NCBI GenBank assembly: GCA_013298595.1
Contig: JAAFIG010000013.1
Coordinates: forward strand, 56,886 to 120,885
Direction of reading: 5' to 3'
Source of the DNA: Deinococcales bacterium
Lineage (GTDB): Bacteria > Deinococcota > Deinococci > Deinococcales > JAAFIG01
Length of the DNA: 64,000 bases
Shown here: positions 1 to 8,691 of the stretch, piece by piece
How the letters are laid out: every line of letters starts with the position of its first letter
Numbering within the stretch: position 1 is the first letter of the stretch
Program-made: the position numbers and the translations under genes
The notes under the pieces: generated by a model
Seen by the model: the letters and a program-made list of their open reading frames with translations, nothing else
The model's database searches: none
Told to the model about the DNA's origin: nothing

Positions 1-552
1 ACGCCCCTCGAGTAACGACAATATATCAGCTTGGTTGTTTTCGCGGGCAAGGTCTAAAGCGGTTTTGCCTTTCATATTTTTCCATTGTAAATCTGGTTTG
101 GTTTGCTCGAGTAAGAATTGCACAATTGCGTAATCTGCAAAATCTACAGCAATATTAAATGCCATTGAAGCGCCTTCCGTTGCCCCTAAAGTAACCAAGT
201 GGCGTATGAGTTCTTCATGACCAGAAATGACAGCATGAACCAATAAAGAAATGCCATGAGCACCTCTGGTACGAATAGCATTGCTATCAGCAGCAATAAA
301 ATCTTTGACCGAGGCTAAATCGCCAAGCATCGCGGCTGTGGTAATCTCGAGTTTTGCACCATGCTCGAGTAAATACAAAGCAATGGCGCTCTGACCAACG
401 TGCGAAGCGGCTTGTAATGCTGTTTCAAAATCCCCTTCACGCCATTCAAAAGCAGCATCTAGTAAATCTGGGTTTGCCGATAACATGGTTTTGACCTGCT
501 CGAGATTGCCATGACCTGCGCTAACAAAGGCTTTAATTGTTTCTTGATTCAT
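1..552 (-). CDS. Ankyrin-repeat protein, C-terminus beyond the window
   Basis: The reading frame is open for 184 codons from ATG at 552 to the window edge, so the C-terminus is missing. The translation shows degenerate ankyrin-type helical repeats: 'GHGNLEQVKTML', 'ALQAASHVGQSAIALYLLEHG', 'ISGHEELIRHLVTLGA' and 'KGKTALDLARENNQADILSLL'. There is no signal peptide, so it is probably a cytoplasmic protein-binding scaffold. Its start overlaps the end of the upstream VOC gene by 20 nt, making it the last visible gene of the prfA operon and probably translationally coupled. Its partner cannot be told from sequence. Confidence 0.85.
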   Translation of the reverse strand, partial: MNQETIKAFVSAGHGNLEQVKTMLSANPDLLDAAFEWREGDFETALQAASHVGQSAIALYLLEHGAKLEITTAAMLGDLASVKDFIAADSNAIRTRGAHGISLLVHAVISGHEELIRHLVTLGATEGASMAFNIAVDFADYAIVQFLLEQTKPDLQWKNMKGKTALDLARENNQADILSLLEGR

Positions 553-961
553 GTTTAACCTCGCGTTGACCTAGATCTTCGGCGAATCTGAGTAAATAAC
601 CATCTGGGTCTTGTACCAGAAACTGGCGATTGCCTAATTCTACATGATCTTTTCGATACCAGCGTTCCTCGAGGGGCATCATCAAATGGATCTGACGTTG
701 CGCTAATTGCTCGAGGATTGGTTGCAGACTTGAAACAGTGATTTGAAAATTGACACCTCGTCCTAATGGATGTTCAAATACGGCTGTTTGCCAAGTTCTG
801 CCAACACCAATCTGATCTATCATCAGTTGCGTATCTTCAAGCACTAGAAAAGCAAAACCTTCTTCGGGGCGCTGATATAAGACAGTAAAACCAAGTACTT
901 TGGTATAAAACTCGAGGCTAATTTGAAAATCTTGCACACTGAGTTCTGGAATTAAACTCAT
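533..961 (-). CDS. VOC-superfamily (glyoxalase/bleomycin-resistance-like) protein
   Basis: A 142-residue single-domain protein. The opening 'PELSVQDFQISLEFYTKVLGF' and the closing 'FLVQDPDGYLLRF' are the hallmark strands of the vicinal-oxygen-chelate fold, similar to bleomycin/antibiotic-binding members. These act as dimers in the cytoplasm, either as metalloenzymes or as drug binders, and the substrate cannot be deduced. The start codon overlaps the stop of the Nudix gene as ATGA, so the two are translationally coupled within the prfA-Nudix-VOC-ankyrin operon. Confidence 0.85.
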   Translation of the reverse strand: MSLIPELSVQDFQISLEFYTKVLGFTVLYQRPEEGFAFLVLEDTQLMIDQIGVGRTWQTAVFEHPLGRGVNFQITVSSLQPILEQLAQRQIHLMMPLEERWYRKDHVELGNRQFLVQDPDGYLLRFAEDLGQREVKHESRNN

Positions 962-1440
962 AACCCCGGGACTCGAGTTCCGCCGCGTCCATCCCAGCCA
1001 TTAAAACCATAGAAACGTCCTGCTAAACCTGTGTTTAAGTAATCCAGCAATGGGTCGCGCATGGGTACAGGTCCGAGTTTTTCAACAGCTTCTTTAGGAT
1101 CAAAAAACCGTGCTTCGACAATAAAACCATCAGGGTCTCGAGGGTTGAGTAAACCATCCCATTCGACATCGAAAGCAAAGACAATGGTGCGTTCGTTTTT
1201 CATCTCATCTTCGATATGCACGCTGTACGCCAAGCAGTTGACATGTTTAACTTTTAACCCTGTCTCCTCGAGTACTTCGCGTTTCACAGCTTGTAAAGCA
1301 GTTTCACCATGTTCAACCATACCACCTGGTACGGTGTAGCGCACCCGTCCTAAACCCTGCCAATCGTTGGCAACCAACAGCACCCGACCCATTTTGTCAC
1401 GTAAGACTGCGGCAGCAACCAAAAGTTCACGCCGAGCCAT
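958..1440 (-). CDS. Nudix hydrolase
   Basis: A 160-residue Nudix protein expected to hydrolyse a nucleoside diphosphate linked to another moiety. The Nudix box lies at about residues 40-62, with G40, E46, R54, E55, E58, E59 and G61 following the GX5EX7REUXEEXGU pattern, so it should be an active Mg-dependent enzyme. Nothing beyond the box identifies the substrate; housecleaning of a damaged nucleotide is a reasonable guess. Its ATG overlaps the TAA of prfA by one base (TAATG) and its TGA overlaps the VOC start, so it is embedded in a coupled operon. Confidence 0.9.
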   Translation of the reverse strand: MARRELLVAAAVLRDKMGRVLLVANDWQGLGRVRYTVPGGMVEHGETALQAVKREVLEETGLKVKHVNCLAYSVHIEDEMKNERTIVFAFDVEWDGLLNPRDPDGFIVEARFFDPKEAVEKLGPVPMRDPLLDYLNTGLAGRFYGFNGWDGRGGTRVPGL

Positions 1441-2540
1441 TACGCAACCACTTTCTGCATTTGCTTTTCTAAGCGTTCAGCAATCAAAGTTTCTTTTTCA
1501 AGGGCACGCAAAGCAGTGGATAATTCATTTAACCCACCTTGCATCACAGACTCGAGAGGATAATTTTTGTTCTCACCCTCGAGCCGATGATCGGTGACAC
1601 GATTTTGTGGATAATTATAAGTACGGATTTTTTCGCTACGCTCACCACTACCAATTAAACTCGAGCGTGCTTCGGAGCGTTCACGCATGGTGCGTTCACG
1701 TTCACGTTCAAATAATCTCGAGCGCAAAACAGTCATGGCTTTTTCACGGTTTTTCATTTGGCTGCGCCCATCTTGGCAAGTGACCACAATTTCATCAGCT
1801 GTGCCTTCGCGGTAAACCACGCGTACAGCGCTATCGGTGGTGTTCACACCTTGTCCACCATGCCCACCAGCGCGGAAAACATCCACCCGAATCTCAGCAG
1901 GATTAATTTGTACATCCACATCTTCAGCTTCTGGCAATACTGCTACGGTGGTGGTACTGGTATGAATCCGCCCAGCTGATTCTGTTGCAGGAATCCGTTG
2001 CACACGATGCACACCTGATTCAAACTTAAACACAGCAAATGCCCCAGTGCCACGAACTTCGGCGGTTAATTTGGCAAAACCACCAATATCAGATTCGTTT
2101 GTATCAATCACCTCGAGCTTAAAGCCCAAGCCTTCACAATAGCGTTGATACATCTGCAACATATCGGCTGCAAATAACCCAGCTTCTGCGCCACCTGTAC
2201 CAGCCCGAATCTCGAGAATCACATCTCTAGCATCAGCCACATCTTTAGGCAATGTTAAATCCTCAAATTCTGCCTCGAGCAAAGGAATTTTTTCCTCGCA
2301 TTCAAGTACATCTAAAGCTGCTAATTCGCCCAGATCGGCATCGGAAAGCAAACCCAGAGCTTCGCTTAAACGTTGACGCGTTTCCAATAATTCACGACTA
2401 ATTCGCGCTAATTCGCGCATTTCGCCATACTTACGCTGCACACGGGCGTATGCCGCGCCATCCGCCATCAAAGCAGGATCGGCAAGACTCGCCTCGAGTT
2501 GTGCAAACTCGGCAAGAATGATTTCAAGTGACTCGTTCAT
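1440..2540 (-). CDS. prfA: Peptide chain release factor 1
   Basis: A full-length 366-residue class I release factor that reads UAA and UAG on the ribosome. The catalytic GGQ lies at about residues 228-230 inside 'GGHGGQGVNTTDSAVR', and the codon-recognition tripeptide is PAT (about 184-186), the PxT type that marks RF1, not the SPF of RF2. It heads a four-gene minus-strand operon. A TAGACT box ends 8 nt before the ATG, so the mRNA may have almost no leader. The GGQ glutamine is normally methylated by PrmC, which is not in this window. Confidence 0.97.
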   Translation of the reverse strand: MNESLEIILAEFAQLEASLADPALMADGAAYARVQRKYGEMRELARISRELLETRQRLSEALGLLSDADLGELAALDVLECEEKIPLLEAEFEDLTLPKDVADARDVILEIRAGTGGAEAGLFAADMLQMYQRYCEGLGFKLEVIDTNESDIGGFAKLTAEVRGTGAFAVFKFESGVHRVQRIPATESAGRIHTSTTTVAVLPEAEDVDVQINPAEIRVDVFRAGGHGGQGVNTTDSAVRVVYREGTADEIVVTCQDGRSQMKNREKAMTVLRSRLFERERERTMRERSEARSSLIGSGERSEKIRTYNYPQNRVTDHRLEGENKNYPLESVMQGGLNELSTALRALEKETLIAERLEKQMQKVVA

Positions 2541-2693
2541 AACTCGAGAGTCTACCGTTTCTGGAGGGGTTTGTGCTAAGGACGGAGGTCGGGACGAAAG
2601 AAAAAGGATTAATAGAGGGATAAGTTCACAAACGAGTAGCTAGAAGCTAACCGCCAAATCTTGCTAGACTGGTCTGACTTATAAGGGGGCATC

Positions 2694-4847
2694 ATGTTTG
2701 AACTATCTTTACTCGAGAAGATTGCTTTTATTTTAGTGGCTGGTTTTTTTGGTTCTTGGGCATTATTGTATTTTGCTCGGATTTACCAAGCCATTGCTCG
2801 AGGCAGTGCAGATTCTGAAGATCGGTTCGATAACTTACCAAACCGAATTGGTGCGGCATTATGGGCAACACTTTTACAAACTCGAGTTTTCCGAGATCGT
2901 TTCTGGGTCAGTGTTTTACATGCGGGGATTTTCTTTGGGTTTACTTATTATTTATTGGTTAATGTTGTAGATGGACTCGAGGGTTTCTTTGGTTTTCATG
3001 TGCAAAGTAATACTTGGTATACTGCTTTGTATTTGCTCAGTGCAGATTTATTAACAGGAGCGATCTTACTGGGTGTCATAAGCTTGTGGATACGCCGATT
3101 TTTTACCTCGAGTGGCGAAAAAACCTTTTCTTTTAATCCGCGAACATTGTTACATGAAGCTATTCAAAACGGCAAAATTCGTTCAGATAGTGGCATTGTT
3201 TCAGGATTTATTACCTTCCACGTCGGTATGCGTTTTCTTGGGCAGGGTTTAAAGTTGCTCGAGTCTGGAACAAACCCAGATTTATTTCAACCATTTGCTT
3301 CGTTATTGGCTGGGGCATTAACAACGCTGGGTTTATCTGAACAAGCTTTAATTTCAGGTTTGCATTTTACATATTGGGGAGCACTTGGCAGTATTTTGGT
3401 TTTTCTGCCTTACTTTGCCCGTAGTAAACACATTCACATTGCCACAGCACCAATCAATTATGCACTCGAGCGTCGTCGTGATGGACAGGTACTCTCGAGC
3501 GGAGTCATTCCACTGATGGATCTGAGTAGTCTCGAGCAGGACGAACCTAAAGTTGGTGCTTTACGGCTCGAGGATTTATCATTTCCTAGGTTACTCGATG
3601 CCTATGCTTGTATTCAATGCAATCGCTGCCAAGATGTTTGCCCTGCCAATGCCACTGGCAAGGCGTTATCGCCAGCTGCACTCGAGATTAATAAACGCAT
3701 GGAATTAAATTCCTTAATTGGCAGCCCATTCGAGTTACGCCCAAGTTTCTTGGCTGGCGAGGCATCTCCCAGACCACTACTCGAGTTTGCCATTAACGAA
3801 GAATCGGTGTGGGGTTGTACCACTTGTGGCGCTTGTATGCAGGTCTGCCCTGTCCAAGATGAACAAATGCTCGACATTATAGATATTCGCCGTGAACGTG
3901 TAATGATGGCGGGTGAATTCCCGAAACAATTGCAAACCGCTTTTACAGGTATGGAACGCCAAGGCAACCCGTGGGGCATCAGTGCCGACAAACGTATGGA
4001 TTGGGCAGATGGTTTAACTGTTCCAACCATAGACCAAAACCCAAATCCAGATGTCTTGTATTGGGTTGGTTGTGCTGCCAGTTACGACCCCAGCGCACAA
4101 AAAGTCTCGAGAAGCTTTGTGCAACTTTTGCAAGCTGCCAATGTTAATTTTGCTGTACTAGGCAAAAAAGAAAGTTGTACAGGCGATACAGCACGGCGTA
4201 GTGGCAACGAGTACTTGTACCAAGAACTTGCAACAAAAAATATTGCTACTTTAAATAGTCTGCAACCCAAACTGATTGTGGCAACGTGTCCGCACTGCAT
4301 GAATATGATTGGTAACGAATACCCGCAACTGGGTGGCAATTATACTGTCATGCACCACACAACCTACCTCGAGCAATTGGTTTCCGATAAACTGCTTGCC
4401 ACGGGTGATTTCTCGAGTGGTAATGTCACGTATCACGACCCTTGTTATTTAGGACGACATAACGATGTCTACGATGCACCAAGGGAAAATTTACGCAGTC
4501 TTGGTTTTGATATTCTTGAACTCGAGCGTTCACGTGAAAAAAGTTTTTGTTGTGGTGCTGGTGGTAGCCAATTCTGGAAAGAAGAAGAACATGGTACCGA
4601 ACGTATCTCGGACAATCGAATGCGAGAAATTAAACAAACCGTGGCTGGAGAAGCCACCAAAACAGTGGCAGTTGGTTGCCCATTTTGTAAATCCATGTTA
4701 GCCAGTACCCCAGAAGCTCAAGATAGTGGTGTGGCTATCAAAGACATTGCTGAACTGATGCTCGAGAATCTTGAAACTGGACGCAGCAAAGGTGTGATTG
4801 TATCGCCAAAAGTACCCTCGAGTATTGGCATCAGTGGTGATGATTAG
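2694..4847 (+). CDS. Membrane-anchored Fe-S oxidoreductase, HdrD/GlpC-like (two 4Fe-4S plus two CCG domains)
   Basis: A 717-residue fusion. The N-terminal ~290 residues hold about five hydrophobic helices resembling the cytochrome-b-like gamma subunit of respiratory enzymes. Then come two ferredoxin clusters, CIQCNRCQDVCP near residue 305 and CTTCGACMQVCP near 375. The C-terminal half has two cysteine-rich CCG modules (cysteines in 'WVGCAAS', 'TCPHC', 'DPCYLGRH', 'FCCGAGG', 'GCPFC'). This architecture is known for proteins passing electrons from acyl-CoA or electron-transfer-flavoprotein oxidation to membrane quinone. SD AAGGGGG precedes the ATG. It is transcribed alone, divergently from prfA. 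The electron donor is inferred, not seen. Confidence 0.85.
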   Translation: MFELSLLEKIAFILVAGFFGSWALLYFARIYQAIARGSADSEDRFDNLPNRIGAALWATLLQTRVFRDRFWVSVLHAGIFFGFTYYLLVNVVDGLEGFFGFHVQSNTWYTALYLLSADLLTGAILLGVISLWIRRFFTSSGEKTFSFNPRTLLHEAIQNGKIRSDSGIVSGFITFHVGMRFLGQGLKLLESGTNPDLFQPFASLLAGALTTLGLSEQALISGLHFTYWGALGSILVFLPYFARSKHIHIATAPINYALERRRDGQVLSSGVIPLMDLSSLEQDEPKVGALRLEDLSFPRLLDAYACIQCNRCQDVCPANATGKALSPAALEINKRMELNSLIGSPFELRPSFLAGEASPRPLLEFAINEESVWGCTTCGACMQVCPVQDEQMLDIIDIRRERVMMAGEFPKQLQTAFTGMERQGNPWGISADKRMDWADGLTVPTIDQNPNPDVLYWVGCAASYDPSAQKVSRSFVQLLQAANVNFAVLGKKESCTGDTARRSGNEYLYQELATKNIATLNSLQPKLIVATCPHCMNMIGNEYPQLGGNYTVMHHTTYLEQLVSDKLLATGDFSSGNVTYHDPCYLGRHNDVYDAPRENLRSLGFDILELERSREKSFCCGAGGSQFWKEEEHGTERISDNRMREIKQTVAGEATKTVAVGCPFCKSMLASTPEAQDSGVAIKDIAELMLENLETGRSKGVIVSPKVPSSIGISGDD

Positions 4848-4916
4848 CAGTCTCGAGTTTGAAGTGGTTTTATTGGATTTGTACCAGAATTTACCACCAC
4901 TCGAGTCAGATGAAAT

Positions 4917-5375
4917 TTAAATCACAGGTTCGAGTGGTTGATGTTCAAACAGCGTTGATAGTGTCACTAACGTATTGGTACGAATTACACCAGGCACTTG
5001 TTTAATTCGGTAGAGTAAATTCTCGAGTTCGTGTGGGTTAAAGGCACGCACTTTTAAAATCACATCTAAGTCTCCTGCAACGCTATGACATTCTTCGATT
5101 TCGGGTAACTGAATAAAATTCGCCGCTACAGCTAAACCATTAGAGTTATTTTCTAAACGAATTTGAATAAAAGCCAAAGTGCTCAGTCCAACTGCTGGAG
5201 CATTAATACGAGCACCATAACCCGAAATAATCCCGCGTTTCTCGAGGTTTTTGACTCGAGCGTGTACTGTGGCGGCACTCAAGCTAACCTTTTGGGCGAT
5301 ATCGGCGTAGGTTTGGCGACAGTCTTGTTGTAGCTCTTTGAGGATACTGCGGTCAGCTTCATCTAACTGAATCAT
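4917..5375 (-). CDS. Lrp/AsnC-family transcriptional regulator
   Basis: A 152-residue one-component regulator. The N-terminal winged HTH ('LDEADRSILKELQQDCRQTY', then 'VSLSAATVHARVKNLEKRGII') is followed by an Lrp RAM domain (about 65-150) that binds amino acids and assembles octamers. It lies head to head with an EamA exporter and starts about 70 bp away, the arrangement of a local regulator that senses a metabolite and controls its efflux. It probably also controls its own promoter. The effector is not deducible. Confidence 0.93.
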   Translation of the reverse strand: MIQLDEADRSILKELQQDCRQTYADIAQKVSLSAATVHARVKNLEKRGIISGYGARINAPAVGLSTLAFIQIRLENNSNGLAVAANFIQLPEIEECHSVAGDLDVILKVRAFNPHELENLLYRIKQVPGVIRTNTLVTLSTLFEHQPLEPVI

Positions 5376-5408
5376 ATTCGGATTCTAGCACATAAGCAGA
5401 ACCACGTA

Positions 5409-5438
5409 TTGACGAAACAGGATTTCTTCACATATTGT
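5409..5438 (+). promoter_or_regulatory. Sigma-70-type promoter of the EamA gene, leaderless
   Basis: TTGACG at 5409-5414 and TATTGT at 5433-5438 are separated by 18 bp. The -10 ends 5 nt before the ATG at 5444, so transcription should begin at or next to the start codon, with no Shine-Dalgarno sequence. It lies in the spacer shared with the lrp-type gene, where that regulator would bind. Confidence 0.75.
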
Positions 5439-5443
5439 TAGCT

Positions 5444-6358
5444 ATGACTACTGCCGCAGCCACCACACCTAAATCTCGAGATACTTTGCTGATAATTCTA
5501 GCGCTGATTTCACTTTACTTTATTTGGGGCAGTACCTACTTAGGTATTCATCAAGCAGTACAAACTGGAGGATTTGCCAGTTTTCAATTAAATGCCCTGA
5601 GATTTATTTTTTCAGGTGTTTTACTACTTGGTATTTTAATGGCTCGAGGTGGCAAAATTCCGCCAGCTATTCAAATTCGTAACGCTGCCCTGATTGGTTT
5701 ATTTTTAGTGATTGGTGGTAATGGCTTAACAACTTTAGCCTTAAAATGGGGTGCACCCAGTGGTTTAAGTGCCACAATTATCGCTACCACGTCCCTCTGG
5801 GCTGGTTTATGGAGCACACTTTGGGGTAACCGTCCACGTAAACTCGAGTGGATTGGTATGGGCATTGGTGTGATTGGTGTGGCAGTGCTGACCTTTGACG
5901 GCAACCTTCGCAGTAATCCAGCTATTTTCATTCAATTTGCTGCACCAATGCTCTGGGCACTTGGCAGTATTTTGTCACGCAAACTCGAGATGCCATCTGG
6001 ACTGATGGCAAGTGCTATCGAAATGATCGCTGGGGGGTTAGCGGCACTGCCAATCAGTTTTGCCCTTGGCGAAACATGGGCAATGCCAAACCTCAATGCT
6101 TGGGGCGCTTGGTTGTATTTGGTTTTTGCGGGCAGCATGATTGGTTATAACGCCTATATATTTTTACTCGAAAAAGTCCGCCCAGCCGTGGCAACTAGTT
6201 ATGCGTATGTTAATCCTTTGGTTGCACTTGGCTTAGGGGCATGGTTGATAGGCGAAAAAATCGAAGCCAGAACGCTACTCGCTTTACCAATTATTTTTAT
6301 TGGTATGGGATTTATTGCTTGGGCACAAAATAGTAAAGGGATCAAGGAAAAAGGGTAA
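5444..6358 (+). CDS. EamA/DMT-superfamily membrane transporter
   Basis: A 304-residue inner-membrane protein with about ten hydrophobic helices in two homologous EamA halves ('LISLYFIWGSTYLGIH' opens the first, 'FAAPMLWALGSILSRKLE' the second). The family includes amino-acid and metabolite exporters of the RhaT/YddG type. I start at ATG 5444, not the TTG at 5435, because the -10 box leaves no room for the longer form. The divergent Lrp-type regulator suggests export of an amino acid or related compound; this is inference from context. Confidence 0.9.
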   Translation: MTTAAATTPKSRDTLLIILALISLYFIWGSTYLGIHQAVQTGGFASFQLNALRFIFSGVLLLGILMARGGKIPPAIQIRNAALIGLFLVIGGNGLTTLALKWGAPSGLSATIIATTSLWAGLWSTLWGNRPRKLEWIGMGIGVIGVAVLTFDGNLRSNPAIFIQFAAPMLWALGSILSRKLEMPSGLMASAIEMIAGGLAALPISFALGETWAMPNLNAWGAWLYLVFAGSMIGYNAYIFLLEKVRPAVATSYAYVNPLVALGLGAWLIGEKIEARTLLALPIIFIGMGFIAWAQNSKGIKEKG

Positions 6359-6411
6359 GGTCAAACTGTACTCACTTTTCTTTAAGCCATAGAGTTCATG
6401 TTAGGAGCAGT

Positions 6412-6747
6412 ATGAATCCACATTTTTCTTTAAGTACACTTGAAAAAAGCCGTCTCGATGAGCAAAAAAACTATCTCGAGTTTCTGCGTGTTCCTGATAT
6501 GAGCGCAGGTTTGTATGTGCTTGAGGTAGGAGCAACAGATCTTCAACAGCCGCACTCCGAGGATGAAATTTATGTTGTTCTTGAAGGCAAAGCCCAGATT
6601 CGAGTTGCCGATAAAGATTACCCTGCTTGTGTAGGTGACACGATTTTTGTACCTGCTAAGGTGGTTCATTACTTTCATAGCATTCTCGAGACACTGAAAG
6701 TCATTGTGATTTTTGCACCTGCAGAATATGCTCGGCAGGGATTATGA
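6412..6747 (+). CDS. Cupin-domain protein
   Basis: A 111-residue single cupin barrel. Motif 1 includes 'HSEDEIYVVLEGKAQI' (His and Glu metal ligands) and motif 2 'PAKVVHYFHS' (His ligand), so a metal can probably bind. Small cupins act as dioxygenases, isomerases or ligand sensors and the role here is open. SD TTAGGAG precedes the ATG. It is the first gene of an overlapping plus-strand run (cupin, flavin reductase, isochorismatase-like, arginase-like, two GNATs); its TGA overlaps the next ATG. Confidence 0.88.
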   Translation: MNPHFSLSTLEKSRLDEQKNYLEFLRVPDMSAGLYVLEVGATDLQQPHSEDEIYVVLEGKAQIRVADKDYPACVGDTIFVPAKVVHYFHSILETLKVIVIFAPAEYARQGL

Positions 6748-7313
6748 ATTATCTTTTTCTGCTTGCCAGCCCTCGAGCCAATGGCAATAGCGAAACATTA
6801 GCGCGAATTGCGGCTCAAAGCCTTTCAAATCAAACGCAACAATGGCTTGCTTTACGCGATTACCCACTCGAGCCATTTGCTGATTTACGACATGTTGCAC
6901 CAATCAACCCAGATTTTCCATTATCAGGTGGGTATGGGCAACCAACAGGACATTCAAAAGCTTTGCTCGAGACGACATTGGCTGCCACAGATATAGTTTT
7001 TGTTGCCCCAGTACATTGGTACTCGGTGCCGACGTTGTTAAAACGTTACTTAGACGAATGGAGCGCGTGGCTTCGTATTCCAGATGGGACGTTCAAAGCG
7101 CAAATGAGCCAGAAACGTTATTGGGCAATATCCACAAGCACGGGTGCAAATATCAGCGAAGCTGAACCGTTATTTAGCACACTCGAGCTAAGTGCTAAAT
7201 ACTTTGGCTGTTCCCTCGAGAAACGCTTACTTGGCATTGGTGGTAAACCCGATTCGGTGCTGCTGGATGCTGAAACACTGAAAGCGGCAAAACAATTTTT
7301 TATGGGGGATTAA
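6744..7313 (+). CDS. Flavodoxin-fold NAD(P)H-dependent FMN oxidoreductase
   Basis: A 189-residue soluble flavoprotein. 'LLASPRANGNSETLARIA' near the N-terminus is the FMN-phosphate loop of the NADPH-dependent FMN reductase/quinone reductase family, and 'DIVFVAPVHWYSVPTLLKRY' is the second conserved segment. It should reduce a quinone, azo compound or flavin with NAD(P)H. ATGA overlap with the cupin gene implies coupled translation. The substrate is unknown. Confidence 0.87.
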   Translation: MNYLFLLASPRANGNSETLARIAAQSLSNQTQQWLALRDYPLEPFADLRHVAPINPDFPLSGGYGQPTGHSKALLETTLAATDIVFVAPVHWYSVPTLLKRYLDEWSAWLRIPDGTFKAQMSQKRYWAISTSTGANISEAEPLFSTLELSAKYFGCSLEKRLLGIGGKPDSVLLDAETLKAAKQFFMGD

Positions 7314-7318
7314 TTACG

Positions 7319-7876
7319 ATGAATGCGTTATTGGTTATAGATGTGCAACAAGGATTTACAGAATACGAACGTCTGGCAGGTGGTCGTAATAATCCAGATG
7401 CTGAAAACAATATTGCACATATTTTGCAAGCTTACCGAGATGCACAAAAACCTGTTATTCATGTGCATCATGCCAGTACAGAAGCCAATTCGCCACTTCG
7501 ACCTGATTCAGCTGGGTACGCTGTTAAACCAGAAGCTCAACCGCTCGAGTCTGAAATTGTTTTTGTCAAACACGTTAACAGTGCTTTTATTGGCACTCGT
7601 CTCGAGGCATATTTGCGTGAAAATGGTATTTCAGGTGTGACGATTGTAGGAGCAACCACTGATCATTGTTGTTCAACAACAGCTCGAATGGCAGCGAATC
7701 TTGGTTTTGAAGTTTGGTATATCACCGATGCACTATGGACTTTTGATAAGTTTATGCCTGATGGCACTCGAGTTCCAGCGCAATTGGTGCATGATGTCAA
7801 TATTGCCAGTCTAAATGGCGAATTCGCTGAAATTCTGACTACCAAGGCATTACTCGAGCGAGTTGTGAACCCATGA
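7319..7876 (+). CDS. Isochorismatase-family cysteine hydrolase
   Basis: A 185-residue hydrolase. The expected triad is visible: Asp in 'LLVIDVQQGF', Lys in 'VFVKHVNSAF' and the nucleophilic Cys in 'TTDHCCSTTARMAANLGF'. Members hydrolyse amides, nicotinamide-like rings, ureido groups or isochorismate. Sitting directly before an arginase-like gene (ATGA overlap), it fits nitrogen scavenging from an amide or ureido compound, but the substrate is inference. Confidence 0.88.
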   Translation: MNALLVIDVQQGFTEYERLAGGRNNPDAENNIAHILQAYRDAQKPVIHVHHASTEANSPLRPDSAGYAVKPEAQPLESEIVFVKHVNSAFIGTRLEAYLRENGISGVTIVGATTDHCCSTTARMAANLGFEVWYITDALWTFDKFMPDGTRVPAQLVHDVNIASLNGEFAEILTTKALLERVVNP

Positions 7877-8691
7877 AGTATCATCGAATTTTCTGCCCAC
7901 TTTGGATGGGTGCAGGGCAGCATACTCAAGTGCCAGTGGGTGCTCGAGCTATTCAAGCAGCACTGGGTGGAGCTGCTCTCGAGATACCTGTGGCTGAGAT
8001 TGCCAATCTCAAGAAAACAAATTTGATCAAAGCTAAACCAGAAATTCTTGATGTCCAAAAAGCTTTACAAAACCAGTTAAAGCCTGATGCTCGAGTGGCA
8101 TTGCTAGGCGGGGATTGCTCGAGCGACTTTGCTTTGTTAGCCCATTTGGGGAAAGTTTATGGTGCGGATGTGGCTATACTTTGGCTTGATACACACGCCG
8201 ATTTGAATACCGCTGCCTCGAGTCCAAGTGGTCATTTTCATGGCATGGTTTTACGGGCGAGTTTGGGTGGTTGTGATACCGATTTTGCGGCACTTTTACC
8301 CAAGCCACTTTTGCCACAACAAGTTTTCTTAGCTGGTGCTCGGGATTTTGACCCATCAGAACTCGAGTTTATTCAGCAGCACAATATTCATATCTCAAGT
8401 GTCGAAGATTTACGTGATAATGTTGCACACTTAGCGGTTGCAGTTGCCGCTGCTGGGTTTAAAAAAGTCCATGTTCATTTGGATGTTGATGTTTTAGATA
8501 TCAGCAGTTTTCGTAGTTCAGGATTCTCGAGTCAAGGTGGTTTGCACACTCGGGAAGTGCTGACAATGATTGAGAGTATTAGGGCGAATTTTGAACTGGT
8601 TAGTTTTGCTGTCACCGAGTATGCTCCAGCTTATGAAAATGATGATCTGGAGACTGTGTTGCAACTGATTAAAGCCTTGGAGGGAGTATGA
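7873..8691 (+). CDS. Arginase/agmatinase-family ureohydrolase with a Cys at the first metal ligand
   Basis: A 272-residue protein of the ureohydrolase fold. Motif 2 is intact (D106-T-H108-A-D110 in 'WLDTHADLNT'), as is motif 3 ('HLDVDVLDIS'). Motif 1, normally GGDHS with a metal-binding His, reads GGDCS (79-83), so one Mn ligand is a Cys. Such variants occur in uncharacterised subgroups, so arginase or agmatinase activity should not be assumed. It is shorter than typical arginases (about 300). It is coupled by ATGA overlap to genes on both sides. Confidence 0.85.
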   Translation: MKYHRIFCPLWMGAGQHTQVPVGARAIQAALGGAALEIPVAEIANLKKTNLIKAKPEILDVQKALQNQLKPDARVALLGGDCSSDFALLAHLGKVYGADVAILWLDTHADLNTAASSPSGHFHGMVLRASLGGCDTDFAALLPKPLLPQQVFLAGARDFDPSELEFIQQHNIHISSVEDLRDNVAHLAVAVAAAGFKKVHVHLDVDVLDISSFRSSGFSSQGGLHTREVLTMIESIRANFELVSFAVTEYAPAYENDDLETVLQLIKALEGV

